A DNA stretch of 64,000 nucleotides from Parus major. Taxonomy: Eukaryota; Chordata; Aves; Passeriformes; Paridae. The position numbers and the translations under genes were made by a program. Shown piece after piece: positions 1-12,671 of this stretch. The stretch spans positions 6,509,555 through 6,573,554 of the forward strand of contig NC_031768.1 in assembly GCF_001522545.3 (NCBI RefSeq). Reading direction: 5' to 3'. Each line of letters starts with the position of its first letter. The stretch's first letter is position 1. The notes beneath the pieces were generated by a model. That model saw only the letters and a program-made list of their open reading frames with translations. It searched no databases and was not told where the DNA came from.

Positions 1-708
1 GTCAGGATAATTTAATCATTAAAATCCCTTTTGCTTATGGCCTCAGGCAGGCGATGAAAACAATTTTCCAAATCCTTTGGAAACATAGTCTATTATAGTA
101 ACAAAACATACAAAAGAGACACAAAGGAGGGATGGAAGAAGGCCATTTGTTCCAGAAAAGCAGTGTTTTCCTTTGTCTTCAAGGAAATGTTTGTATCAAC
201 TCATGAGGTATTATCTTTCCTGACGTTATTTGATTTACCCTGACCTCTGTCACAGAGACCAACTGGTCTCCATCAATGTGCTGGGCTCCCTCACTGCTCC
301 CAGAGTCTCCTAAATTCCAGTTTTGGCTGTCACAAGAGCTTCATCCAGATGTGCCAGAAGTGTGCTTGACAGTCTTGCACTAAAGAATCCAGCCCAGGGA
401 GACACAGAACAGATGAAGAAAGATTTAGCAGATGTTCGAAGACATTTACTCCTGAGGTAGCTCAGGAGATTTTCAGTAATGCCAGGCCACAGGAACTGTG
501 TGAAAATCTGTTCTAAGGCATCTCAGCCCATCTGCTTTTGAGCTTCAGCTTGTTGCTGAAGGTGCAGAAAAGAGGACTACAAATGCCATTAATAAAAAAC
601 CAGTTCACAGCTTCTGGATGTCCAGAATACAGCTCAAACAACCAGAGCCAAATATTGCCTCAGATTCAGGCTTCTGTCTTTTGTACCTATGAGACCATTG
701 ACTTTAAA

Positions 709-810
709 TAATGATATCGATAAAACGATAATGATAATGATGATGATAGTGATAATGGTAACAATAATGATAACAATAATGATAAAAATAATCATAATGA
801 TAATAATATT
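709..810. repeat. Degenerate (GATAAT/AATAAT)n simple repeat
   Basis: About 100 bp of imperfect trinucleotide-like units (gataat, gatgat, aacaat) in NDP intron 2. The short Ile-rich reading frame on the minus strand across it is a by-product of the repeat. Confidence 0.8.
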
Positions 811-1472
811 CTTCCCTAGCTGCTCATAGACCCACGTGGCTCCCTTGTAGGACACTGTGCTTCTGGATCCAGCCTTGCAAGGTGACATGCACAAATTCAT
901 ATGTGCAGGGGCCGAGGGGAGCCAAGAGGTGTCAGGTTATAAAACACCCATATGTATTTACTATATATACACACCCACTGTATCATTGTGCCATGCTATC
1001 ATAGCATTACTAATTATCTAGGTGATAATCTCTATTGCACTATAATACACAAAGCAACAAGCAGCTGGTGCAATTGATTAAAAGGCAAAGCAAAGCTTTC
1101 AAAGTACATGCTATTTCCAGCTCATTTGAACACCTGCCAAAATCCACTGGCTGTTCTGGATTTATGAAGAGGAAGGTAAATTTTGGGTAGGACTTTAGGT
1201 GGCCCAGAAGGTTAGAAAGCTATGAAAATGGGAAATCTGATAATTTTTTTAGCCTGAAAGTTCAACTTGATAATCTTGGGTTTGTGCCATTGGTAAGAGT
1301 TTACACTGTCATCCAAAAACAAGGCATAAAATCAACACTGCAGTGGTTTTTCTAACATCTACATTATATAAACAGTGACCTTAATCTTATAAAGAACTAA
1401 GTAGCCAGCAAAATTGCAGATTAAAATGAGAGCCTCCACAGATTAAAACAAGTTTTTGAAGACAAGGCTTAG

Positions 1473-1560
1473 AAATTGTAAATTGTAAATTGTAAATTGT
1501 AAATTATAAATTATAAATTATCATTTATAAATTATAAATTATAAATTATAAATTATAAAT
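1473..1560. repeat. AAATTGT / AAATTAT heptamer tandem array
   Basis: Four aaattgt units pass into aaattat units, then after a short interruption continue as an ataaatt run to 1560. The period of 7 bp is clear by eye. A related short aaattac array occurs at 18371-18393. Confidence 0.9.
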
Positions 1561-1869
1561 ACAGTGGTACATTGACTAAATATTGGCTGGCTTTGCCTTA
1601 GGAAGCCAGCTGTTTATGAGAAATATATTGAGACAGAGATATTGGCACATCACATAATTCTACCCTATAATTACTCTGGGCAACTCTTCTCTAGTCATGC
1701 CAATTTCATGTTTTATTTTTACTGGTATTTCTGAAAGTACCTGCAGATACACAAGCAGATGTGTACCATAAGAATTCTTAGGGTATTGCACCAGACTGAT
1801 TTTTCCAACTCCAGAAGCATCAGAAGTCAGCCCCACCATACAGCAGTGTGTGCTGTCACATTTGGGCTG

Positions 1870-2092
1870 AAATCACAGAAATGATTGCTTGAAAGGGACT
1901 CCAGGGATACCCTGAACCTCCCAAAAAGAAATTTCTGGCTGTTGCACATCTCCCTGTACCACTCCTGAGGAGAGTTCAACTGTTGTCTTTGAAGCCTTCA
2001 AACAGTTGTCAGGTGCTATTGGATTGCTCCTCACCCCCAAAATTTATTGATGATCTCCAAGGTCTGTTCCAACGTGATTCTGTGATTCAGCC
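1870..2092. mobile_element. CR1 LINE-like remnants, ends facing outward
   Basis: The right side (about 2046-2092) reads gatgatctccaaggtctgtt followed by attctgtgattc, the typical 3' tail of a CR1 LINE on the + strand. The left side (about 1870-1925) reads like the reverse complement of such a tail (atcacagaa...gaaagggactcc). Two 3' ends pointing outward suggest two abutting truncated insertions in opposite orientation. Subfamily cannot be assigned by eye. Confidence 0.6.
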
Positions 2093-4096
2093 AAACATTT
2101 GGGAACACAGAGTGCACAGTCTGGTGAACTGGTCAAAGCAGGGGACCTAACAAGAGACATCAAGATGCTGGGAAGGAAATTGCTGGATTAAATGTCCCAA
2201 TCTTCATAGCTATTTATAGGTATTTAATTAGATACCTTCACCAGCTCCCTGCCTGGGAAGTGAGGTTTGTTTCCAGAGGGGAAAAATAGTGGATCTTTAT
2301 CTGTGAGTAATGGGGTGACAGCACTGCAGTGATTGTCCCTTTCATGTTCTCTATACACTAAACTCTGCTATTAAGGAGCTTGGTGTAGCTGATAGGTGTA
2401 AAGCTCAGGTGTGACTCAACAATACACTGAAATTTCCCTCCCACCATATTAGTACAAACAGCTGAAGTTAATTTATGTATGAATACACAGTACCACAGGA
2501 AGGAGACCATAAATTTATGCTACAAACCTTAAAGGATGACAGATGTGTCAGAGAGTGACAAAAGCCCATCTCTTACTAAGAAGCATGATGGTACCAAGCA
2601 CGGATCATCAGCTTATGAAGATGCCTTTGTGACCTGTGTTGACTGGAAGAGTAGTTGTTGACATATTAATACTTTAATACATTTTCAAGCAAAACATTTA
2701 GCATGCAAGTATTCTTGGAAGAGTAATTTTTAAGCACTGTACAATGGATGATCAGGACATTTCCCATGGACACAGACAATGCTGGCATTTCCAACTTGAT
2801 TTCAGGAATATTCTCTCTCTCTTTTATGTCATCTTTCCTTACAACTCTGACTAAAGAGAAAATTAAACATTTGATGTACCTGCTTGCACAACTTAGAGAT
2901 TTGCAGCCAGTTGAGTTTGTATAATGAAAGAAGCCCAAAAAGGTTTAACACTGTAAAGTGTTTGCTGTCACATTTGTAGTTGTTCTTTCAGGTTTTCTGG
3001 AAAAAAAAAAAAAGGTGAGATATGTGTAGCATGGTTAAAATGTAATGCTCTCCCTTGCTTATAGGAAAGACAACTGTTTTACTGCCTACTTAAGATGATA
3101 TGATAAGCTGATATTGAAGTTTATGTTGGTTAAGCAAAATTAGCTGATATGGATTTGATATTTCCGTCCCCATGAAAGCATAGGAGCCTGTTCAAACTTG
3201 TACAACACCCGTTATCAAGGTGGTAACAGCTGTTTCTAACACATCATTTGCTGAGCTTTAGAAGGTCCTTTCCAAGATTTATGTAGTGCTTAATGCTGTA
3301 TCTCCTCTGCTCAAAGGGTTGTTGGGGAGTAGGTGACTGCTCATGGACTTTCTTTCCTTACTGCCTCCTGTCATGCAAGTTACCTTGTTCTGGTCACAGC
3401 TCGCATGTGAACTCAGAAGAAGAAACCTGGAGCAGCACTGTTTTTTGAAAATCTCACTAGGCAATCTTCATGTTTGGCAACCTCAGTTAAACTTTTTTTT
3501 ACATTTTCATTGCCTTATGCAATGCAGTGCATTTTATATAGACACAGCTGATGCACTGATGCATAGATACACATGTAATTGCAAATACATGTTCGAGGAG
3601 ATATTTGGCAAAGGAGCTCAAACATGCTTCTTCAAAGCAATAAACTGAGCATCTTCTTTATATTTCTACTTTACATGTCCATATATCTAAACCTGAGGCC
3701 TGAGAGCCAGTTCTGCTGATCACTGGTGTGTATACTCAGAACACTGGTAAATACCCAACCAAAGAATCAGCCTGGCTGACGATTTAAGGGCTTGACAGTC
3801 ACAGATGTGGAGTCAGCAAATCTCAGTTGCAGTCACGGTGTCTGGAAAGCAGGGCTGGCTGAGATCATTTGGAGCCTTAAGGTCACCAGGCCCTGCTGTC
3901 CTTGCTGGTGTCAGTGCAGGGATTGCAGGGGGAGCCTTGCTTTTCCTCCTGCTCGCTTTATGTCCCCCACTCTCTCAGACACAGCCCAGGGGCAAAGCAC
4001 GGTGTGGGGCTGGGATGCAGTGAGAAGAGCCCAGCCAGGCTGGAAGGAAGGTCCCACCTGCTGGTGTCAGCTGTGTGCTGGGGACACGTTTGCTAA

Positions 4097-4345
<249 letters not shown>

Positions 4346-4935
4346 GGAGCGGGGGGCACAGCAGACGGGGGACAAGGGCGTGCTGCTGTGGGGGAAGATC
4401 CCAAGAAACAATCCAAGGTCAGGCCGGTGTCCCCAGCACCCGATTGCAGCGAGGATGGGACTAACCAGGCTGGATTGAATCTGAGAGCAGAAGTATCCAA
4501 AATATCCTGGGTTGCTGGATGGTGCTGGTATCGCAGAGTGGGCTGTGACAAAGGCAAAAGCATGAGGACTTGTTTTTATGAAGCCTTTCTTTTTTTCTGA
4601 AAGGATTTTTTTGAGAGTTTCTTCTTTCTCAGACTCAGCTCTGACTACAGAGAGGTGCTTTTACTTTAGGCCATGGGCAGCAGGGGAACAGAGAAGAAGA
4701 TCAGCCAGATGACAGCACTGCATTATGGAAACTGGTGTCTGGACAGAGGATGGGCATCAGTTCTCACAGACAACATCTTAACCTATCAATTTTTTCTCAG
4801 TTTTCTAGTTTTACTGGCCTTCAAAGCACATTGTGCTGTTGGCAAAGGTCATCTGTTACTGACCTAGTGGCCAAATGCTGGATAACTTTAACTGTGGTTT
4901 AAATTACAAATAAACCATTGAAAAGTGAACTGGAT
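4346..4935 (+). other. NDP: NDP 3' UTR (probable)
   Basis: Non-coding sequence after the NDP stop codon up to just past the first canonical polyadenylation hexamer. The 3' boundary is inferred. Longer alternative 3' UTRs are possible, as NDP has a UTR of around a kilobase in mammals. Confidence 0.6.
4909..4914 (+). promoter_or_regulatory. NDP: AATAAA polyadenylation signal for NDP
   Basis: First canonical AATAAA downstream of the NDP stop (about 565 nt after it), in an A/T-rich setting. Cleavage would be expected 10-30 nt further on. No strong GU-rich element is obvious, so use of this site is an inference. Confidence 0.6.
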
Positions 4936-7900
4936 ATGAAATGCCATGCTTGGAATACCTGGCCTAGCTGAAACAATTATTTGCACCATGTGTCACCAGA
5001 GTTCAGTGTCTGAGCAACTCTTGGGAAGGGAAAGGTCATGAGATTCACTATTACCTTCTAAAAGCCTGGAAATGTGACACAAAACATCTGTCACAAAAGA
5101 CTTTATTTGAAAGTTAAAAACTAATCAAATATTAAAATGCCACATACTAAATGGAGTAATTTATTAATTTGAGTAGACCTGTTGATGTACTGAACCAGAG
5201 TCACCAAAAAGATGACTAAACCTAGGACTTATTTTCATCTATAGTTCTTAGGCCACTGAGCAAATACCATTTTGCCTTTTAAAGACAGGCAATCCCTAAA
5301 TCCTAAATCTCAAAACATCAGGGGATCCAAAGTTTGGGAATGGTATTTGCTGAGAACCTCTGTCCCTCCTCCATTGATGTGAGGTTTTAGGAAGGTTCAG
5401 TCACAGTCTATTGTGGCTTCGAGGGAACAACATAACAGTTCTTATATTAAAATTCTTATGTTCTTAAATGGCAGCCTATGCAGTCAGCCATCAGCATGTC
5501 TGTGCTGTTGACAGAAATCTGCCTGAGCTGTTGTTCTGGTAGAAGTCATGAGGGTGCTGAGAGCATCTTTGCTGTGTAAGGATTCAGGGCCAGTAGCACC
5601 CGTGAGCACAGGCCTACAGTCGTTGTCTGGGATAGGCTGGATTGGCTCCCATGCACAGCAATGTCTGGCAGGGTCCCATGGTGAGGAGGGGAAGTCCTTT
5701 CCAAGATCAGAGTTCAGCCCATCTGCTCAACTCCAGCCAGGTTATTTGCAGCAGATGCCGTGTGCAGCAGCTCGAGGATGCACATGTGTGACAGGGAATC
5801 CCCAGGGTCTGACAGGGAGCTCAGTAACAGGAGTTGCTGTGGCTGCTCAGGCAAAGCCTAATGCTTTTTCCTCTGCCTCCTCATGCTGAATGTGTGTGGG
5901 ATGTGAATGCAGAGGTGACAGACACTGGCCTTGCAAGCCAAACCCTGGAGTAGGATGGCAGTCAGCAATGGAAAGACATGGGGGACAGGTATGACCACAG
6001 ACAGCATTCAGGGAGGTTTGTGATACATGGGAAGAGCTCTGTCTTCTGGAGGTGACTTGGAGATGGTCAGTTTTCAAAGACACAGAACTGTGGGCAAACT
6101 AAAGGGTGAATCCCACCCCCAGAAGCTGAGGGGCTCAGATTGAAATGTCAGAACTGGGAGTGATGAGCCCCAGTGAGCTCATTAGACACCATGTGTTGTC
6201 CCAGGACTGTCAGTCATTCCTTTCACATCTCATGCATGGTCTGAACATCAAAGGGCCTGTCCAGGGAGTGTGAGCTGGGCATTATCACCAGACTACTTTA
6301 TATGAAATATCATATGTGCATCCCTTTTCCACTCTCTTTCAACCTCCAGCATCTAAAGATCTCATTATCCAAAAAAGCACCACCCCCTACTGTTAATTAT
6401 ATATAGCAAATTCCAGTCCTTACTCAAAACGTCAGCAATACCTTTGATAGCCAAATATCTACACTGCAAAATATGCATGACCTCTAAGCGTGGGTGCAGA
6501 CACTGCTGCACACCAGCAGTACTGAGGAGCTATCTAAGGAGTGGGAATGTTTGAGGGATAGTTGCTGTATCCAGCATCACCTCCCCCTGGGCCCTGCTGC
6601 CACTGGTCCCCTTTGCCAGTGCAAAATGGAGGGGCTGTGACATGAAATCTGGGTGCTGCAAGTGGCTAAAAGGCTTGGATGGGACCTGGCAGAAGAGCAT
6701 GGCACTGACTGTAGTCCTCAGGTCAGAAGAGACAGCGGGGTTCAGCAGAGAACATGCCTGAGCCAATTTAGCAAAAAAGAGAATATCTATAGTGAGAGGA
6801 CAGCTTGGGTGGTGTTTATACCCACATCACCTCACTAACACAGGCCCAGAACTGTAACTGCTCAAATCAGCCTCACAAAAGAAATTTATGTTTCAACAAG
6901 AGGTTTTTTTTCACTCTTCTCCCCCCACCCCCCTCCATTCCTTCCATTTTTGCTCGGTTCCTCTGATGAAATCATCACCTTGTGACTTTAAAGGCATTTT
7001 CCAGGCATAAATGTTGAGGTGAATTCAACATTCTCTAATACAACTGTTGAGCTGAATAAATGCATGGATGGAGTATAACAGATAACATAAATGGCAAAAT
7101 GCAACAGTTGTAAATACCTGCAACTTGATATTAAACAATGAATCAAATTTCCAAATTCTTTTGGCTTTGTCAGACAATCTTGATATTAACATTGCAGAAA
7201 ACCAGAAGCTATTCTTCATAACCAAATTCACCAAAGTCAGATAAAAATCCATATTTTGATACTTTTTTTGTTAGTATTTTAGGAAATTCAGTTCAGAATG
7301 AAGCACACAAGTGCTACCTATATTAAATTCAGATGGTGTATTGAAGCAAACAAAAATGAGGCTTCAGGTAAAAACTACAGCATCTAGCTCATGGTGAGAA
7401 TGAGTCTAAGTGGTGCTTGGAGATGAGCTGGCTTCCTGATTTATTAGTCAGACACCACTCAGGATAGTAAAGCTCTGTTTTTCAAGTGAGAATACAGTGT
7501 GATTCTTAAATTGAACAACAGGGAAGACAATGTCGAGCTTTCCAGATATTGTGGGGCTTATTCTTTGCTAAAGAATCCTCTTGCTGGGATTTGAATGAGG
7601 AGGCTTTGTCCCTTTTTTTCCCCCTCACTGTACCTCACCCTTCAGGCACTGTCTTCCCCCACAGAAAGGCTGGTTGAGCTGTGATCACCCTGTGATTTGC
7701 TCAGGATGAGGTGATAGAGATTTCTGACTGTCACCTCCCTATGTCCTCCTCTCTTTTGATTAAGTTTCTGAAATGAGCTTGGCTTTTTTTATGGAGCCAC
7801 CTCTCCTTGCAGCATTGGGGTTATGCTTCAGCTGGATTGGCTGTAGTCGTGGTGTCTGTGAAAAGGGGAGATTTCCTCAAACCCTTAGTATTTGATTAAT

Positions 7901-8440
7901 CTGTCAGTGCCCCAGGAAAGCCAATCCCTTGAGCCCAACCAGTCTGTCGGTGTCTTGACATGGAGACTCTTCCCAAAACAGCCCTGCTGTGCCAGAGGAT
8001 GGTTTGGCTGACTTGTTCAGGGTCACACACCAAACATAAAAACCTCCTTCTAGGTCTCCACACATTCATCCACTGACAGCAGCTCACACTTAAAGGTCTC
8101 ACATTAACAGCTTATGGGATAATATTCTAATAAAACAGTCACAGGTTAAGGTTCAAGGATTGCAGGTGATCGTGACTGACTACAAAGACTACTCAAACAA
8201 CATATTAACTCAAAGCAATATCCTAACAAGCTCTAGTCCCCAATAAAAGCCAGCTCAAGATCATTCAACATGCATGGAGTACATCCCCTTACCCAAGGAG
8301 AGAGGTTTTGCCACAGTTGCTGATTCAACAGCAGGATATCTTTATCTCCCTCAGTTTTCAGATGCTGTATGGCTTATCAGAAAGTCCCACCAAGTTACCA
8401 CCTCTGCAAGGGTTTCAACAGAGCCCAGCTGTAGCATCTC

Positions 8441-8508
8441 CACTCCACTCCACTCCACTCCACTCCACTCCACTCCACTCCACTCCACTCCACTCCACTC
8501 CACTCCAC
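8441..8508. repeat. (CACTC)n pentanucleotide microsatellite
   Basis: Thirteen uninterrupted CACTC units followed by cacc. The strands are strongly pyrimidine- versus purine-biased. Overlapping ORFs reading STPLH repeats (and their complement) are by-products of the array. Confidence 0.95.
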
Positions 8509-11500
8509 CCTCTGTTTAGTCCCCCCCAAAACTGTGTGGGAATTTGGGGATGCTGACCACGCTCTGTCCAGGAAGAAGGAGCTGTATTTTCCCTCATAAT
8601 GTCTGTTCTGTTATCTTTTTATCCCCAGTCATTTTCCCACACATGGAGACCAGAGGCAAACACCAGAGCTTCGGTGGAGTCCTTTGCTTGTAAGAAAAGC
8701 CTTACAATGCCCCCAAAGTTTGTGCTCATCAGGAATATTCTGTGATTTGCCAGAATAAAAGAGCCCAAGATGTAGAAAATTTTAATTATTTTGCTCCCGG
8801 TTTTAAAGCCACTATACTGGTTCAACCTTTATAAGAATCATTAAATGGAATAACCCATTACTTTCTTGGAGATATCCACCCTGACACCTCACCTTGCCTG
8901 CTGACCCTGAAGAACTTTTGCCAAGAGTTCCTGAGCCTGGCTGTCTCCCAGTGGCCTTTACCAGAGCTTTTGTAAATTACTGTCCCAGGGCTCATGTGAT
9001 AAAGGAGAGGTAAAACTCACTGACATCCATGGTACACCACAGTCTGTGGTGGGCTTTTAAGTGAACCTTCATTTAAATCTGTTCACCAAATCCTTCAAGA
9101 CCTACCACAAAGCCCTAAAGCTCAGGCAGGACTGTGTGGCTTGAATGTTTTTGCGAGAGAGGAGGGAAATAAAAGAGGAGAGGTCACTGTCCCATAGGAA
9201 CAGTCTGATGCTCTGCTGCTCTGTTCTTTGTCCCTGATGTGAGAAAAAGAGAAGCCTCTGAGCTCCCTCCTGTGGGTGAGTGTTTTTCAGTGTCTTGTTC
9301 TACTTGTTTAGAGACAGTAGTTTCATACAGAAATTGCCTGAAGTAGAATTAAACCCTCTACAAAACACAGTTCTGCTTAGCAGAACATTTTTTCTCTGAC
9401 TTGGGCTAAAAATATTTTTGAAAAATCCAAATGCCATTAAAAAAAGCCCGTGTAAGGAAGAGGAAGGAGGGTGTGTCTTGCTTTCTTTGACTATAATTTT
9501 TTGAAAGATAAGGAGCTGACAGCCTTCTAGAATAGATTACATTATTGCTAACAGGTAGTAAGATTGATATTCTTACAAAAGTGATGGAAATGAGCAGCCC
9601 AGTTAAGTTTGCTGTGTTGCAAACGTGTGTAAAAATAAGCTGATTGGAAACCCAAATTGTGAGTCTATTAATTTTATTTGCAAGGAAAGGGTCACAATTT
9701 CTGTTTCTTGTTTAAAAGAGAGAGGATAATCAGCAGTAAACTGCAAACTATGTTAGTGAGCAGTCTGATGCATTGAAAATGTTTCTTGGTGGTTCTATAC
9801 AAAAAAAGCTTTGTGTATCAAGATAAGAATATTCAGAGTTTATTAAGCAGAATAAGTAATCTTGTTTGGCTTGCACCAAGGATGATATATCAAAGTATTT
9901 TGTTCTGCCTTTTTTTTTTCCTAATAGATCATTCAGAAAAGGTCAAGGAATCAAAAACATGTATGAAAATACAAAGGACATCTATCATTTGTCTGAGTCA
10001 GAATTAATACTTCCTTTAGATGTTAACCAGCAGTGCATCCCATGAAATATTAAAATAAGTTAATCATATTCCCAGATAATCTACATATATTAATGTGATC
10101 TTTTATTCTTGAAAGAATTAAAGAACAAATCCTGAGTTACAGCTGTTTTGATTCAGATGCACAATTGGCATTCCAAGCTCTACATGGATCTCAAGACTTC
10201 ATAATTTTCCATTCTTTTGAGGCTTTTCAGACATAAAAAAATAATGGAAGTTTGCACTCATATTTTGTACTATAGTTAATCAGTGTATAAAAAAGATTAA
10301 TCTGGGGAGCTGCAGTAAATTGTGTGGCAGGATTAATTACCCCAGCTCCCTACCCTAAGCACTAGAGCCTCTGACTTGTTAGATCTAGTTCTGCCTCCAA
10401 AATAATTTTTGGAGCTAAATCCTCTACCCTGAAATCTTCAGTCACCAGCTCTGTAACAGGTGGGGATCAAAACCTGATCTGAGTGGACGAGGGTGTGTGA
10501 TGAGTCTCATTGGGTGCCCAAGTTTTCCCACAGAAGCTGTGCAAAAGTGAGGAGGTAAAATCACCAGAGCAGCTGTCAGTAAATGCAGTGCAGTCTGAGT
10601 GAGCAAAACAGGCTCTCAGCATTGGCAGAAATATTGAGCTGCTCTCTGCACTTGAGTTTGCTGAGTTTTTTGCAGATGTACCATCCCAGGTAGTCCCTGT
10701 AGGAAAGGCAGATACAACCTCTGCTTGTCAGAGAGACTTTTATCTAAAATTGTGAGGCTGAAAATGTCCCAGGTTGGTGTCTGAGTGAATTAGAAATTAG
10801 ATTTGAAGAACTTAAAACTTAAAAAAACCTTAAAAATAGTATTAAAGTGTTGAAATTACATGCTTACTGTCTGCTTTGTTCCTTGAAAATGGCTTAAAAA
10901 TGCTTTTGCAGAACTCAAACACTCACAAGGGCAAACAGCCCCATAGCTTTACCAAGATGCAGTTTGGTACTGTTAGGAGTAGTTACTCTCAATCTTTGTG
11001 CCACATTCCTGTGGACATGTGTATATGCACACATGCACAGAACAAGGCTCTATTTCACAGACATCTCTCTTCAGCCTCACAGCCCCCCACCATTTCTGAA
11101 AGCCTGGAGAAGAGCAAAGACCTCTACTAGAGCCTCTCTGATGCTCTTAGAAAGCCGCTATGTTTCACCACTCTTTGTAAGAGGACGAAATTCAGCAAGC
11201 AAGTGGCCTGAATCACTCATCATTCTCCTGCAGAGAAACACCACTTGGTGCCCAAATCCTCCCAAGTCCCTGAGCTGACTGCTCAAACACAGCTCTCTGT
11301 GGCCACATCAGGGGTCACTCTTTGGAGCCAAATCCCATGATGAAACTGCATGTCTGTGTTTACTCTGTCCATCTGTGCTTTTTACGGGTTTAGTTTTTCT
11401 AAATGCAGATTTTCCCAACTCTTGTTTTGTTCCCCTTTTGAGCATTGACAAAGAGATTATTGGAACTTCAACAAAAGTGTTTTATGGTGTTTAGAAATTG

Positions 11501-12121
11501 TGTCATTTCTCAAATCTGGAATAATATTTAAAAAGGTAGTTCTCTTCTTCAGACTGTAGCTGTGGGGAAAAATACATCAGAAGATGAAACACAGCAGAAG
11601 ATGCTTGGGGGAACTAAGACACCGTATTGTAGACTTTGATGAAAAGACAGTAAAGGATTTTCTTTAGCCAAAGAAATCCCACCATTAATACTCAACTGAA
11701 TAAACACTAAATGAATTCTGAGTGGGATTTTTCAAGGGTGCTCAATATTGACTTTGCTTTCATTCACACAGAAGAAAAGCAATCAGCAACTTCAGTGAGA
11801 GCAAAGCCTGGCCAGCAAAGCCTCCTGCCTGAGGCTGATGGGGGAGGCAAGGAGGGAAGTACTCATTCCTGCAAAGAGCCTGCTCAGGATACTGGCAGTC
11901 CTCAGCAACAGATATTCACAAGTCAGCTGCTCATAACTGAGGAAAACACAGTTATATTCATTTTCTTCATCCTTCCGGCCTACCTTGCTCCTCCTCACCT
12001 ACCCTGCACCACTCAACATGTGGAAACAATCACCCTGATGATGTCAGACACATGTAACTTTTTAAATTTGTTTTTTCTCTCTCTGATTCTGCCTCGCTTC
12101 TTCTGCACTTCTTCTCACACG

Positions 12122-12671
12122 TGGATTTCCCAGTCTCTTCTGAGCTGGGCTCTTTTGGAATATTCCCTCACAAGGAGTTCTGCTTATCTCAGTTCTCTGA
12201 GAAAGAAAACTCCCAAGCTTGTTAGGATCTTGCTTCTCATGTTTATTAGGATGTTATCACAAAACTTGGCAGGTCTCTCCAGACTTTCTGCACAAGTCTA
12301 ATTTACTCCAACCTGGCTCATTTTGGCTCTGATGGCACAAAATGGCCTTGAACCATGCGGCTGTCTCATCTTCATATCTATTCTTATCCAATTAACAATA
12401 GACAAGTATATTATTTTTCTTAATGACCCAATGACCCATCACCTGTGTGTTGCACTGCAGAATTTTCTATCCAATCATTTACTATTACCCAAAAACCTCT
12501 AGAAGAAGGACATGAAGAAGAAAGAAGAAGGAAAAAAGACAACACCCTAAATCCTCCATCTTGTCTTCTGCTTTCTAAACTACTTTAAACTCTAAACTTT
12601 AACTTTTTCACTCAGTGACTTAAGAAAATCTAATCTACACACACTTTTAGCTTTTCTATCTAACTTTAACA
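12122..12671 (-). mobile_element. Solo-LTR-like element (minus strand), endogenous retroviral family
   Basis: The reverse complement starts TGTTAAAGTTAGATAG and follows the plus-strand copy at 50198-50771 closely for over 500 bp, including a pyrimidine-rich ttccttcttctttcttcttc block, a gggtcattgggtca box and a polyadenylation hexamer (tttatt at 12242-12247 on the + strand). The 5' TG, the internal AATAAA and the length near 550 bp fit a solitary LTR of an old endogenous retrovirus. No gag, pol or env sequence lies beside it. The inner 3' limit is approximate and I could not find a clean target-site duplication. Confidence 0.75.

Noticed and set aside
634..900. Ile-rich 88-aa minus-strand ORF
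   Set aside because: Produced by the GATAAT-type simple repeat.
11711..12301. 196-aa ORF on the + strand
   Set aside because: Its second half lies in the minus-strand LTR-like element and it has no recognisable domain; treated as a chance frame.
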